Source of the DNA: a virus | DNA length: 64,000 bases | Reading direction: 5' to 3' (one strand) | Virus record (IMG/VR): IMGVR_UViG_3300031705_000001 | Span: 62,001 to 126,000 of that record | The notes under the pieces: generated by a model | Database searches by the model: none | Told to the model about the DNA's origin: nothing | What the model saw: only the letters and a program-made list of their open reading frames with translations | Shown here: positions 9,037 through 18,346 of the stretch, piece by piece | Layout: each line of letters opens with the position of its first letter | How positions within the stretch are numbered: the stretch's first letter is position 1 | Position numbers and translations under genes: made by a program

Positions 9037-9064
9037 GAAACAAACAGAAAGTGTGATATATAAT
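9037..9064 (+). promoter_or_regulatory. GAAACA-N16-TATAAT promoter for the 60-aa gene
   Basis: GAAACA at 9037-9042, a 16-nt spacer, and TATAAT at 9059-9064, with the next ATG at 9097. The -10 is embedded in a GATATATAA sequence (9055-9063), so the site reads as both promoter classes. The region 8940-9096 has no gene and is otherwise AT-rich, with an inverted copy of the box (GTTTCA) at 8986-8991. Confidence 0.6.
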
Positions 9065-9096
9065 AGGTAGTTAGCAAGATTAACTAAAATATTAAT

Positions 9097-9279
9097 ATGC
9101 AAAAACTAGTTACAATAGATTACTTCCACCTTAATAAGGTTCTCATAAAAATGGTGAGAAATAACCAGCTTAGTCAAACTGAGCGCGAAGAGTTATTACA
9201 CAAATCTGGACTGATTAAGTCAGAGAACGGAAAGTGGAAAGAAGATAATGGAGCTATTTTAACCATGGATAATAAATAA
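9097..9279 (+). CDS. Small hypothetical protein upstream of gp32
   Basis: A 60-residue, highly charged protein (MQKLVTIDYFHLNKVLIKMV...) with a helical N-terminal half and no recognised domain. It has its own promoter-like element and precedes gp32, whose own promoter overlaps the intergenic gap. Coding is supported by clean spacing and an A-rich leader; function is unknown. Confidence 0.55.
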   Translation: MQKLVTIDYFHLNKVLIKMVRNNQLSQTEREELLHKSGLIKSENGKWKEDNGAILTMDNK

Positions 9280-9281
9280 GT

Positions 9282-9309
9282 GAAACTTTGCTAAAGTTAC
9301 ATATATAAG
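9282..9309 (+). promoter_or_regulatory. GAAACT-N16-TATAAG promoter for gp32
   Basis: GAAACT at 9282-9287, a 16-nt spacer and TATAAG at 9304-9309. The box is part of a small dyad, AACTTT-GCT-AAAGTT (9284-9298), that could be an operator. The ATG of gp32 is 60 nt downstream, leaving a long A-rich leader. Confidence 0.6.
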
Positions 9310-9369
9310 TATTGAAAATAATTTCAAGGTAAACAATTAAACAATTAACAAACTAAACAATTTAAAGGT

Positions 9370-10278
9370 ATGAGCGAATCATTTGACATTTTTAATTTGG
9401 GCATCGAAGACGTGGAAACACATCAAGTCCAAGCAAGTACATCTTCACAAGAGATCTACAAACCATCCGCAGACGACGGAAAAGACGGAACTTACAAAGC
9501 ACTAATACGTTTTGTACCAAATCCTGAAAATCCTCGTAATTCACTAATTCAAAAATACGTACACTGGTTAACTAATTCTAGTGGTGACGGTAAATTGGTA
9601 GATTCTCCATCAACTATTGGTGAGAAATGCCCTATCGCAGATGTATTTTGGAAACTACGTAAATCAGATTCAGCAGTAGACCGTAAGTCTTCTGAGAAAC
9701 TGAAAAGACGTCAACAATACTACGCATTAGTAAAGATCATTAAAGATCCACAAAACACAGATTTAGAAGGACAATACAAAATCTTCAAATTTGGTTATAA
9801 GATCAAAGAAAAGATCGATGCAGAATTAAAGCCAAACTTTGGTGAACCAACTCAAGTATTTGACCTTTTCGAAGGAAAGAACTTTGAATTAGTTATCACT
9901 AGACAAGGTGAATATAACAACTATGATACATCTAAATTCTCAGCTAGTCAATCAGCGGTAATTATGGGCGATGCACCAGCAGAGCGTAATAAAGAAACTA
10001 TGACTGCTATTAAAGCAGAATTAGAGTCAGCTCCTTCATTGAAAGGATATGATTACCAAGCATGGGACGAAGATACAAGGTCATTTGTAAATGACGTATT
10101 AAGAATGTATCTTAATCCAGGTGATTCGATCGGTGAAATGACATCGAGCGCTCCTAGAAAAAAGACTAAAACTGCAACAGCAGTTGCAGAAAAGGCAGCG
10201 CCAACTAAAACAGAATCAACTTCAAGTGTTTCAACAGATGATGATCTAGATTCTTTTTTAGATGACCTTGATATCTAA
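9370..10278 (+). CDS. 32: Single-stranded DNA-binding protein (gp32)
   Basis: The 302-residue length matches T4 gp32 (301). The core contains YKALIRFVPNPENP, the HWLTNSSGDGK segment, RRQQYYALVKIIKDPQ and FKFGYKIKEKI, all typical of the gp32 OB fold, and the C-terminus is acidic (DDDLDSFLDDLDI), as needed for partner binding. Only one Cys (GEKCPIADVF) remains in the region where T4 gp32 has its H-C-C-C zinc site, so the zinc finger seems lost. It coats ssDNA for replication and recombination. An AAAGG just before the ATG is one of the few Shine-Dalgarno-like sites here. It overlaps the primase start by 17 bp. Confidence 0.93.
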   Translation: MSESFDIFNLGIEDVETHQVQASTSSQEIYKPSADDGKDGTYKALIRFVPNPENPRNSLIQKYVHWLTNSSGDGKLVDSPSTIGEKCPIADVFWKLRKSDSAVDRKSSEKLKRRQQYYALVKIIKDPQNTDLEGQYKIFKFGYKIKEKIDAELKPNFGEPTQVFDLFEGKNFELVITRQGEYNNYDTSKFSASQSAVIMGDAPAERNKETMTAIKAELESAPSLKGYDYQAWDEDTRSFVNDVLRMYLNPGDSIGEMTSSAPRKKTKTATAVAEKAAPTKTESTSSVSTDDDLDSFLDDLDI

Positions 10279-11338
10279 TATAGAACTTACTGAAGAGTTA
10301 AAGGATAAAATAAGATACGCACTTAAACAAGTAGTATCTCAAGTACATCCTGAACCTAATAAGAAACTACTTAAAGACATGCATGGGCGTATAACCTGTG
10401 CATGTCCTTATTGTGGTGATTCTTATTCGGATGACACTAAGAAAAGAGGCAATATATTCTGGGATACTCTACAGTATCATTGTTACAATTGTAGTCATCA
10501 TACAAATGTTTATACATTTTTAAAAGATCATGATGTTAAGATGGACACATCTGATGCATCTTTCTTGATCATAGATTACATAAAGCAAAACAAGATACAA
10601 GTCAACCCTGAGTCTGTATTAAAGCACCAAGCACTAGAAAAGGTTCATGAATTAGCAATAGACATTGATACGTTTAAAGTAAAATTCAGAGCAAAATCAA
10701 TAGTTCCAGGTGATTGGATATGGTTTCAATTGAAAGATAGATTATTACACAATAGACTTGACGACTTCTTATATTCAGAAAAAGAACACAGATTGTGGAT
10801 TTTAAACTTTAGTAAAGATAACAAAATAATAGGTGCACAGACGCGTAGGATGAAAGGATATGGCCAGAGATATTTGACATATGATTTACCTAAACTCTAT
10901 GAAGAAATGGGAGCACCGCTTGAAATGACTAATGAAGAGTTAAATACTCTTACGAAGATTTCAACATTGTTTGGTATTATGCAATTAAATTTCCAACGGC
11001 CTGTTACATTATTTGAAGGACCATTAGATGCAAAGTTCATGAATAATTCATTAGCGCTTGCAACTGCCGGAAGATCAACTGATGATTTTGATGAAATACC
11101 AACTGTCAGATATATGTTTGACAATGATATAACTGGTAAAAAGAAAATGGCAGAGAAGCTTAAAAAAGGCAGACCTGTATTCATGTGGGCTAAATTCCTT
11201 AAGGACAGTAAGTTAGATATATATAATATTAAAGATCTAAACGACTTAATGAAGAAATGCTTTGAGCTTAAAATCGATGCTCATAAAAAGATCGATCAAT
11301 ATTTCACTTCAAGTCAATTAGATTTATGGTACGTTTAA
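10262..11338 (+). CDS. 61: DNA primase (gp61-like)
   Basis: The 358-residue protein has an N-terminal zinc-binding module with CPYC at Cys48/Cys51 and CYNC near residues 73-76, followed by a TOPRIM-like part with FEGPLDAKF (Glu) and YMFDNDITGKKK (Asp-x-Asp). This is the layout of T4 gp61, which makes RNA primers with the gp41 helicase. Length is close to T4 gp61 (342). The start overlaps the end of gp32 by 17 bp, suggesting translational coupling; the C-terminus overlaps the next small gene. Confidence 0.85.
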   Translation: MTLISNIELTEELKDKIRYALKQVVSQVHPEPNKKLLKDMHGRITCACPYCGDSYSDDTKKRGNIFWDTLQYHCYNCSHHTNVYTFLKDHDVKMDTSDASFLIIDYIKQNKIQVNPESVLKHQALEKVHELAIDIDTFKVKFRAKSIVPGDWIWFQLKDRLLHNRLDDFLYSEKEHRLWILNFSKDNKIIGAQTRRMKGYGQRYLTYDLPKLYEEMGAPLEMTNEELNTLTKISTLFGIMQLNFQRPVTLFEGPLDAKFMNNSLALATAGRSTDDFDEIPTVRYMFDNDITGKKKMAEKLKKGRPVFMWAKFLKDSKLDIYNIKDLNDLMKKCFELKIDAHKKIDQYFTSSQLDLWYV

Positions 11339-11547
11339 TAGATATTAACAACATGGTTGAAGACAGTTTTGATGAATTTCAAAAGGACAGTGACAGATTT
11401 AAAGGCATGAAACTCATGATAGATTTTCAGTCATTAGATCTTAGCGTCAATGCCCCAGAAATTGCATTTCCAAAACCTAAATTTAAGAAGAGGCATATTA
11501 CTTCAACATTTATAAAACCTAACCCCAACAAGAAATCATTATTTTAA
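11326..11547 (+). CDS. Small protein with clamp-binding-like C-terminus
   Basis: A 73-residue protein overlapping the primase by 13 bp and lying one base before the uvsY-like gene. The N-terminal half is acidic and helical, the C-terminal half basic, and it ends in NPNKKSLF. Similar LF-ending tails occur on the polymerase C-half, RNase H and the gp33-like protein in this window, so clamp (gp45) binding is a reasonable guess. I recognise no family. Confidence 0.55.
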   Translation: MVRLIDINNMVEDSFDEFQKDSDRFKGMKLMIDFQSLDLSVNAPEIAFPKPKFKKRHITSTFIKPNPNKKSLF

Positions 11548-11548
11548 T

Positions 11549-11971
11549 ATGAGCAAAGAAAACATATTAGCATTAGATAGGAAGCTGAGCGGTCAAAGAA
11601 CCGAATGGACTAGAATTATCAAAGGATTAGCTCAAAGTTTAAGAAACATAAACGAATTAGAGGTAACCATTGCTGAAGTGCTTTCGTCTAGACAATCGCT
11701 TGTCGAACAGATGTCATATATAAATATGAAAGTTAAGGAACAAAAGGCTAAAATAGCCATTAGATATAGAGAAGCATATATCAGATATTACGAGTACGAT
11801 TACAAGCTTGGTGAAAAGCAGAAAGAAAAGTTTATTGAAACTGACTTAGCCACTGAAAACATGATATTGTCTCATTTAGAAAATCAAGTAGAATTTTTTA
11901 GAGACTCGGTAAAAACCCTAGATAATATGGGATTTGCCATTCGCAATAGACTTTCATTGAAGGATCTATAA
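11549..11971 (+). CDS. uvsY: Recombination mediator UvsY
   Basis: A 140-residue helical protein; T4 UvsY has 137. The C-terminal segment LDNMGFAIRNRLSLKDL lines up with the T4 segment around SRGFAIKHIQDM, and a basic RYREAYIRYYEYDYK segment sits where T4 has its lysine/arginine-rich DNA-binding part. UvsY loads UvsX onto gp32-covered ssDNA. It lies just before uvsW; the two genes are also neighbours in T4, which strengthens the call. Confidence 0.75.
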   Translation: MSKENILALDRKLSGQRTEWTRIIKGLAQSLRNINELEVTIAEVLSSRQSLVEQMSYINMKVKEQKAKIAIRYREAYIRYYEYDYKLGEKQKEKFIETDLATENMILSHLENQVEFFRDSVKTLDNMGFAIRNRLSLKDL

Positions 11972-11996
11972 CGATAAATAAAAATGCTCTTACAAT

Positions 11997-13505
11997 GTGG
12001 AGCTTAGTTTAACTGAAAACAAGCAGCTGCTTCGTATTGACGACGCAACTGAACTAGAATTAGAACAACTCAATATATCTTTGAATAAAAGAATTGAGTC
12101 ATGGCGATTTAACCCTCTGGTTAAAAAGGGACTATGGGATGGATACGTATCATATATTAAAGATGATAAGTGGATTCCTGCTGGTTTATGGAGAGAAGTC
12201 ATGGGTATATGCAAGGACTATAAGTTTGAGTTTAAACTTAATGGTATTGCAGAGATATTTGATACTGGTATTAATCAAGAAAGATTTAACGAATGGGCTT
12301 TAGCATTCTTTGATAAATCGGAAATCAAACCGAGAGATTATCAATTAGAAGCAGCCTTCAATATATTAAAATTCAAAAGATGTTTAAGTGAATTGGCGAC
12401 TTCTGCCGGTAAAACACTTATATCATTCCTAACCGTAGCATACTTATTAGAACACGAAAAAGCAAAGAAAATACTTTTTATAGTACCTAATGTTTCATTG
12501 GTATTACAAGCCAGTGAAGATTTCTTAGATTATAATTATAGAAATGCTATAGATATTAAAGTACAACAAATTTATAGTGGCCAAAAATTAAGACCAGGTA
12601 GAAACGTTATTATTGGTACATATCAATCACTTGTCAAAAAGGATAAAGCATACTTTGCAGAATTCGATGCAGTTATTGTAGATGAGACACATAAAGCAAA
12701 ATCTGCTTCAATTAAAACAATCTTACAAAAATGTCTTAACGCTGATTACAAATTTGGATTGTCAGGTACAATACCAAAAGAAGGTACATTAGACAGACTG
12801 ACATTAATGGCATATACTGGCCCTTTGATTACAGAGATCAGTGCAAACTATTTACAAAATGAAGGGTATATTGCTCATTGTAAAGTAAAGGTTATAAAAA
12901 TGGATTATGCACCACAGTCAACTAAGGATGCGTTCAGAGAAATGTCACAGAATAGATATGAATCAAAAGATGTATATAAGTTTGAGCAAAACTATGTGAT
13001 TAACTCACCAGGACGTCTTAATTTCATAACTAATATCATTTCTAAAGTAAAAGGTAATGGTTTAGTTTTATTCCATCGAATTGAACATGGTAAAAAGATA
13101 TACGAAAAGTTACGTCAAGAAAGTAATAAGACTGTATATTATGTTGATGGTGGAATTGACAAAGATGTTAGAGAAGAACACAAAAAGAAAATGGAAGCAG
13201 GTGAAGAGGTTGTTATTGTTGCATCTTATGGAACTTTCTCAACAGGTATTTCTATTAACAAAATACACAACATATTCTTTACAGAATCATTTAAATCAGA
13301 AGTTGTAATTAGACAATCAATTGGTCGTGGATTAAGACAACACTCATCAAAAGACTTTGTAAACATCATTGATTTCGTAGATGATCTAAGCTCACCTGAT
13401 TGGGATAATTATCTAATGAGACATTCTAAAGAAAGACAACGAATCTACAGGGAACAGAAGTTCCAGTACGATATAAAAAATGTGGATTTTGAAGGAGATA
13501 TATAA
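11997..13505 (+). CDS. uvsW: SF2 DNA helicase UvsW, GTG start
   Basis: The 502-residue length equals that of T4 UvsW within a residue or two. A small N-terminal domain precedes the helicase core: Q-like RDYQLEAA, Walker A ATSAGKTL (~residues 136-143), DETH box (Asp229), LSGTIPK motif III, and a C-terminal RecA fold ending in QSIGRGLRQH motif VI. UvsW unwinds branched DNA and R-loops and drives the switch to recombination-dependent replication. In-frame stops upstream leave only a GTG at 11997 as a near start (the ATG two bases earlier is out of frame). The stop codon is part of a GATATATAA motif. Confidence 0.9.
   Translation: MELSLTENKQLLRIDDATELELEQLNISLNKRIESWRFNPLVKKGLWDGYVSYIKDDKWIPAGLWREVMGICKDYKFEFKLNGIAEIFDTGINQERFNEWALAFFDKSEIKPRDYQLEAAFNILKFKRCLSELATSAGKTLISFLTVAYLLEHEKAKKILFIVPNVSLVLQASEDFLDYNYRNAIDIKVQQIYSGQKLRPGRNVIIGTYQSLVKKDKAYFAEFDAVIVDETHKAKSASIKTILQKCLNADYKFGLSGTIPKEGTLDRLTLMAYTGPLITEISANYLQNEGYIAHCKVKVIKMDYAPQSTKDAFREMSQNRYESKDVYKFEQNYVINSPGRLNFITNIISKVKGNGLVLFHRIEHGKKIYEKLRQESNKTVYYVDGGIDKDVREEHKKKMEAGEEVVIVASYGTFSTGISINKIHNIFFTESFKSEVVIRQSIGRGLRQHSSKDFVNIIDFVDDLSSPDWDNYLMRHSKERQRIYREQKFQYDIKNVDFEGDI
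13497..13505 (+). promoter_or_regulatory. Late promoter GATATATAA nested in the uvsW stop
   Basis: The last codons of uvsW (GAT ATA TAA) are the motif itself. The next ATG lies 37 nt downstream at 13543, a normal leader length for the late class. Confidence 0.55.
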
Positions 13506-13542
13506 TAAAATAATAACTACATACAAAAATAAAAATAATATT

Positions 13543-15129
13543 ATGCAAAAATTAAAATCTTTTGAACAATATGCCACAGAGGCAAAGATTTCAAATGCTA
13601 GAACAGTAGAAGAAGACGCTTCTACAAAAAGATCAAACGAAGCAGAAACTTACAAGAATTTATTATCTGAATTCAAAGTTACATCTGTAAAAGAATTAAC
13701 AGAAGATCAAAGATCTGATTTTTTCATCAAGCTAAGGGATTCAGAAGTTAATGAAGCACTTTCACTTATTGAAGAAGGTACAAGAGGTCAGTTTGGTAAA
13801 ATTGACAAAAAAGGTAATATCACTTCAGTTTATACTCATTATGATTCATATCCAGAAAACATTTTACCACTTCTTCAAAAAGATTACAAAAACGGTAAAA
13901 ACGTTGACGATGTAATTAAAAGAGGAGATAGTTCTGGTTTAGATGCTATGAATAAAATGAATTTCTATGGAGATAATAGTAAACCATCTACAGGAAGCAT
14001 ATCTAATATTTCTAAATATCTAAGAGATGCAAATGATAAAGGTGGAGCAGAATTTGTTTATTTATGGGATGAAGGTAATAAAGAATGGTTAATGGCAGAT
14101 CTTTACGGTAAAGGTCACGATGACGTATATCCTGCATTCGAATCACTTTCAGCTTCAGTAAATGAAGCAATTAAAGTAGAATATAAAAGAGACGCTAAAA
14201 AAGTAGCTACTGTTTATAATAATTTATTCGCTAAGAAATTAACTGATTTAGGTGCAATGTCTAAAGAAGGTAAATTAGGTTGTATTAAATACTTATTTGA
14301 AATGGCAATGGAAGACGCAAACTTTTCAAGAGAAGGTTTCAAGATTTCTAAAAACATTAAAGGATCAATTAAAAGCTTTGAAATTAAAATGTCAGGCTTA
14401 GGTAATTATTTCGTTAAGATTGGTGCAACAACAACTAAGAGAGTATTAGATCAATATTATTCAGATCTTGCAAATGCAGCAAGTTGGGCAGGTATTAGTA
14501 TTGTAGAAGGTACAGCACTTTATTTAGAGAGCATGAAAGAAGAAGCAGCAGGTCAATCATTATTAAATGCATTTAATATGGCATTTGAAGGTAATGAAAA
14601 TATATGCGAAGCAACTGCAGTAATGGATGCAATTGATCCTAAATCTAAAGGACTTGCAAAATTACTAAAGAAGAATAAAGTTACAATGGAAATATTGGAT
14701 ATGAACGGACCATCTGGTCATCCAGAAGTTGAACTTACAGGAAAAAGAAAAGATATAACAGCAGTACTCGCAGATGACGAATATGGATGGGATGACGCTG
14801 ACTTGGCAGAATACATCGAAGAATCTAAAGTCAATGAAGATATTAAGTGTTCAAATAAAAAAGGACATTCATATAAAGAAATAGACAAAGACGGAACAGT
14901 AGAATGTGAACACTGTGGTTTAAGAAATTCATTATCGGAAGCAGAAATTACTGAAGCTGAAGTTTCTTCAATTGAAGACTTTCAAGAATATGCAACTACT
15001 GTATTGAAAAAAGCATTCGGTGAAGAATTTGACGAAGCAAAGGCACAAAAGGTAATTGATGGCATTTTAGCTAAATCTGATGGAGATTACGGAACAGCAG
15101 TTGGAATCTTAACAAACTCATTAGGTTAA
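13543..15129 (+). CDS. Internal head protein candidate with targeting peptide
   Basis: An in-frame upstream extension to 13480 would overlap uvsW; the ATG at 13543 has the usual A-rich leader and gives 528 residues starting MQKLKSFEQYATEAK, the shared targeting-type peptide. Many (V/I/L)xE sites follow (e.g. KVNEDI, EITEAE). Near residues ~440-470 a likely zinc ribbon appears (CSNKKGH ... CEHCGL). The body is soluble, helical and of no family I know. Size and leader suggest a large protein packed into the prohead and perhaps injected. Confidence 0.65.
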   Translation: MQKLKSFEQYATEAKISNARTVEEDASTKRSNEAETYKNLLSEFKVTSVKELTEDQRSDFFIKLRDSEVNEALSLIEEGTRGQFGKIDKKGNITSVYTHYDSYPENILPLLQKDYKNGKNVDDVIKRGDSSGLDAMNKMNFYGDNSKPSTGSISNISKYLRDANDKGGAEFVYLWDEGNKEWLMADLYGKGHDDVYPAFESLSASVNEAIKVEYKRDAKKVATVYNNLFAKKLTDLGAMSKEGKLGCIKYLFEMAMEDANFSREGFKISKNIKGSIKSFEIKMSGLGNYFVKIGATTTKRVLDQYYSDLANAASWAGISIVEGTALYLESMKEEAAGQSLLNAFNMAFEGNENICEATAVMDAIDPKSKGLAKLLKKNKVTMEILDMNGPSGHPEVELTGKRKDITAVLADDEYGWDDADLAEYIEESKVNEDIKCSNKKGHSYKEIDKDGTVECEHCGLRNSLSEAEITEAEVSSIEDFQEYATTVLKKAFGEEFDEAKAQKVIDGILAKSDGDYGTAVGILTNSLG

Positions 15130-15148
15130 AATAATAAAACTCAAAACA

Positions 15149-16432
15149 ATGAAACAATTTCTATCATATCAACAATTTCTAGTTGAAAAAGTAAACGTAT
15201 CTATATTAGACGACTTAATTGTTGAAGGCGGTGCAGCAGGACACATGTCGCATCCTTTCGATGAAAGAGATTTAACATTTGGAGACTTTAAAGAGATCAT
15301 AAGTGCAGGACTTTCTGGTAATTTAACATTCGATGAAGAGCCTACAGAAAAAACGGATGGTCAAAATGTATTCGCTACAGTACAAGACGGAGAAGCTAAA
15401 TTTGCAAGAAACAAAGGTGATATGAAATCTCCAATGTCGTTAGCAGATTTTAAACAGAAGTTTGAAGGACATCCTAGTCCATTAGTACAAGATACATTTC
15501 AATTTGCTGCTGAAGATTTAGCACAAGCATTGATAAAATTACCAAGTAAAGATTTAGAAGTGTTTAACAACGGTAAGAGTTTCATGAATATGGAATTGAT
15601 TTACTCTAAGAACCCTAATGTAATTTACTATGATCGCGATATAATCCAATTTCATGGAATTAAGCACACTGACGGTGAAGGTAATATAATCGGTGACGAT
15701 AACAAATATGCATCTTCAATTGCTAAAGCTCTACAAAAAGTTAAGGCAGATGTTGGTAATACATTTACTGTAATTCCACCCCAAATCGTTAAGATAGGAA
15801 AGGATATTGATTTTGAAAAGAACAAAGATAAATTCATCAAAAAAGTAGAAGACTTAAAAGCTGTATATAAATTAACAGATGCTGATGAAGTTTCTAGATA
15901 TCACGAAATGTGGTGGAGAGATCAAATAGAATCTAATTTCCCAGATATATCGCAAGATCAAAAAGAAGGTCTATTATTAAGATGGGCATATGGTGATAAA
16001 AAGACGCTTAATTTAAGATCTCTTGATAAAGATCTTGGAAAAGATAAAGCAGCAGCCATTAAGAAATTTGACAAGGAAGATGTTAAAAAGAAATACAAAG
16101 AAAACATTAGACCTTTCGAGGATTTATTCTTAGAACTTGGAAGTGTTATTCTTAAAAATGTAAGTAACTTTGTTGCTGCAAATCCAAGTGATGAAATGCA
16201 AAGGTTACATACTCAAATTAGAACAGAGGCTGACAAGGTTAAAAAGGGTGGAGATATTAAACAAATAGAGAAAGTTGTTTCAGAACTTGAAAGACTTGAA
16301 CGAATCGGAGGTATTGAATCTATTATACCAACTGAAGGTATTGTTTTCATATATAAAGGTAAAACAATGAAACTTACAGGAACATATGCTGCGATAAATC
16401 AGCTAATGGGTATTATAAAATACGGTAGATAA
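15149..16432 (+). CDS. DUF6267-like nucleotidyltransferase with targeting peptide
   Basis: The 427-residue protein opens MKQFLSYQQFLVEK and then has an LIVEGG site suited to the prohead protease. The segment AGHMSHPFDERDLTF is typical of a phage family I recall as DUF6267. It carries covalent-nucleotidyltransferase (ligase) motifs: EKTDGQN with Lys68 as motif I, NMELIYSKNP as a motif III-like part, TEGIVFIYKG as motif IV and KTMKLTG as motif V. It probably adenylylates itself and joins or caps a nucleic acid; the substrate is unknown. The leader implies a particle-borne enzyme. It precedes a second ligase-like gene. Confidence 0.65.
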   Translation: MKQFLSYQQFLVEKVNVSILDDLIVEGGAAGHMSHPFDERDLTFGDFKEIISAGLSGNLTFDEEPTEKTDGQNVFATVQDGEAKFARNKGDMKSPMSLADFKQKFEGHPSPLVQDTFQFAAEDLAQALIKLPSKDLEVFNNGKSFMNMELIYSKNPNVIYYDRDIIQFHGIKHTDGEGNIIGDDNKYASSIAKALQKVKADVGNTFTVIPPQIVKIGKDIDFEKNKDKFIKKVEDLKAVYKLTDADEVSRYHEMWWRDQIESNFPDISQDQKEGLLLRWAYGDKKTLNLRSLDKDLGKDKAAAIKKFDKEDVKKKYKENIRPFEDLFLELGSVILKNVSNFVAANPSDEMQRLHTQIRTEADKVKKGGDIKQIEKVVSELERLERIGGIESIIPTEGIVFIYKGKTMKLTGTYAAINQLMGIIKYGR

Positions 16433-16479
16433 TTAAGATACATAATCTAGATTATTAAATACTGAATACAAAAAACACT

Positions 16480-18327
16480 ATGGCTTTACAAAACTTAAGA
16501 ACGTATTATCAATCATCTAACATCAATGACTTCGTGTCAATGTTAGATATTCCATGTGTCGTATCAGAAAAGATACAAGCGTCATCTTTCCATGTTAAAA
16601 GAACTAAAACAGGGTTTGAATACTTCAAAAGTGGTTCAAAACATGCAATGGACAGAGTAGACAGGACGATGATTAAATACTATGAAAGTGGTATTAAGTA
16701 TTTCAATACTATATTAACAGAATTGACTGAAGATATGCCATTGGATTGGAAGTTTGGATTTGATTATATGTTAGATAATAAAACGGTAGATATTGAATAC
16801 GATGCTTTACCCAAAAATCATTTAATATTAACACATATTCAAATATTAAAACCAAATGATTTAACACAAGTCAAAAAGGTTATTAGAGATCCTGTTATTT
16901 TAAATAAATGGGCAGATCTATTAGGAGCACAAAGACCTCCTGTTATATTCCAAGGTAAACTACAATCTAATCAAAAGGATGATCTACTTAATCTTCTAGA
17001 AATATCAGATAAAGATTTTGAAATCAAATACGGATCACAATCTTTTACAAGAACAATATACAACATATTCAACAATGGACTTAATACTCCAGCGTTAAAT
17101 CATTCATTAGATAATGACATTGATGGTTTAATAATTAATTTCTCTGATGGTAAAGGCATGAAAAGCTTTAAATTGGAGAGATTTGATAGAAAGCCACAAG
17201 AAGCAAGAAAACCATCTGATATGTACCAACTTTCAATTTTGGATTTGGTAGAATTTATTACTGCGTTTGACATTACTGCTATTAAGTTAGAAGAAGAAGA
17301 GGCTGATTCAAGATACATTGAAATAATCTCTAATATATTTAATGCGTATGTTGAAAAGAACGCAACAAAATATGTCGGCACTAATTTCAACTCTGCAGAT
17401 TTTTCAGAAAGGAAAGGTTTTGAACTTAATAAAGTATTCATAAAAAATGAAAAGACTTTATCATTAGTTCAGAATGAAATCTTATCAGAATTATTTAAAA
17501 TTGCTTTAGGCAGTTTTAGAAAAACAAGACACAAAGAAACTGACATCATTAATAAAGATTTAATGAATCAGATCAATTCAATAGTAGATGCTATTGAAAC
17601 GTCAGTTATGGCGAAAACCAATGAAAATGATGTTATGAACTTTAAATCATATTTAGTTAATCAAAAACTGCAGTATACAGAAACTCCAATATTAGAAGCA
17701 TTGACAGTTAATTATCCAGAACAAGGTAAAACACCAGTTAACATGTTTGTTGGTAGATTTCAACCGTTTACATTAGGACATATTAAAGTTATAGAAACAA
17801 TTCACAAACAGAATGGATTTCCTGTTGTAATATTCTTAGTTAAGTCTAAGACTAAAAAAGCAGAAGATGCATTTAAGAGACCATTCGACGAAGAAACACA
17901 AGTCGAAATGATTAAGAATCTAAAAAGCAAATATCCTATAGAAGAAGTATTTGTAATACCGACAGGCGGAATTGATCACATGTTTAATGCAATGAGACCT
18001 AAATACGAACCAGTATTATGGGGAACTGGAAGTGATAGAATGAAAACTTATGGATTCCAAGTAAATAAAGATTCTTATAGAGAAGATCTTGGCGTTAGAC
18101 CTGATTTCGGATTATATGAAATACCAAGAACAGGTAAAAACATTTCAGCAACACAGGTTAGAAACGCAATGTTAGATGACGATGAGAAGTTGTTTAAGAA
18201 GCTTACACCGAAACCAATACATAACATGTATAAAGAATTAAAAGCTAAATTAGAAGAGTCCATGGGAGTCGTAACAGAATCAGAAGACGACACTTTGACA
18301 TTTGATGAATTTATCAAAAATATATAA
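16480..18327 (+). CDS. RNA ligase-like / NMN adenylyltransferase-like fusion
   Basis: This 615-residue protein joins two enzymes. Residues ~1-250 look like an RNA ligase: SEKIQASSF with Lys31 as nucleotidyl acceptor, KFGFDYM as motif III-like, DIDGLIINF (~210-218) as motif IV and KSFKLERFD as motif V. Residues ~420-595 match the NMN/nicotinate adenylyltransferase fold: GRFQPFTLGHI (the T/H-x-G-H nucleotide motif) and ISATQVR near 565 (the ISSTxxR motif). Between them is a helical linker. T4-like phages carry both activities separately, for RNA repair and NAD recycling. It ends DEFIKNI, odd in resembling the targeting peptide. Confidence 0.75.
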   Translation: MALQNLRTYYQSSNINDFVSMLDIPCVVSEKIQASSFHVKRTKTGFEYFKSGSKHAMDRVDRTMIKYYESGIKYFNTILTELTEDMPLDWKFGFDYMLDNKTVDIEYDALPKNHLILTHIQILKPNDLTQVKKVIRDPVILNKWADLLGAQRPPVIFQGKLQSNQKDDLLNLLEISDKDFEIKYGSQSFTRTIYNIFNNGLNTPALNHSLDNDIDGLIINFSDGKGMKSFKLERFDRKPQEARKPSDMYQLSILDLVEFITAFDITAIKLEEEEADSRYIEIISNIFNAYVEKNATKYVGTNFNSADFSERKGFELNKVFIKNEKTLSLVQNEILSELFKIALGSFRKTRHKETDIINKDLMNQINSIVDAIETSVMAKTNENDVMNFKSYLVNQKLQYTETPILEALTVNYPEQGKTPVNMFVGRFQPFTLGHIKVIETIHKQNGFPVVIFLVKSKTKKAEDAFKRPFDEETQVEMIKNLKSKYPIEEVFVIPTGGIDHMFNAMRPKYEPVLWGTGSDRMKTYGFQVNKDSYREDLGVRPDFGLYEIPRTGKNISATQVRNAMLDDDEKLFKKLTPKPIHNMYKELKAKLEESMGVVTESEDDTLTFDEFIKNI

Positions 18328-18346
18328 TAAAACAAACAAATTAAAA

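Noticed and set aside
13480-13542. Upstream in-frame starts for the genes at 13543, 18347, 21916, 40153 and 55138
   Set aside because: The longer versions run back into the previous gene or promoter region and lack leaders; the chosen ATGs follow the A-rich leader pattern and, for most, the shared peptide.
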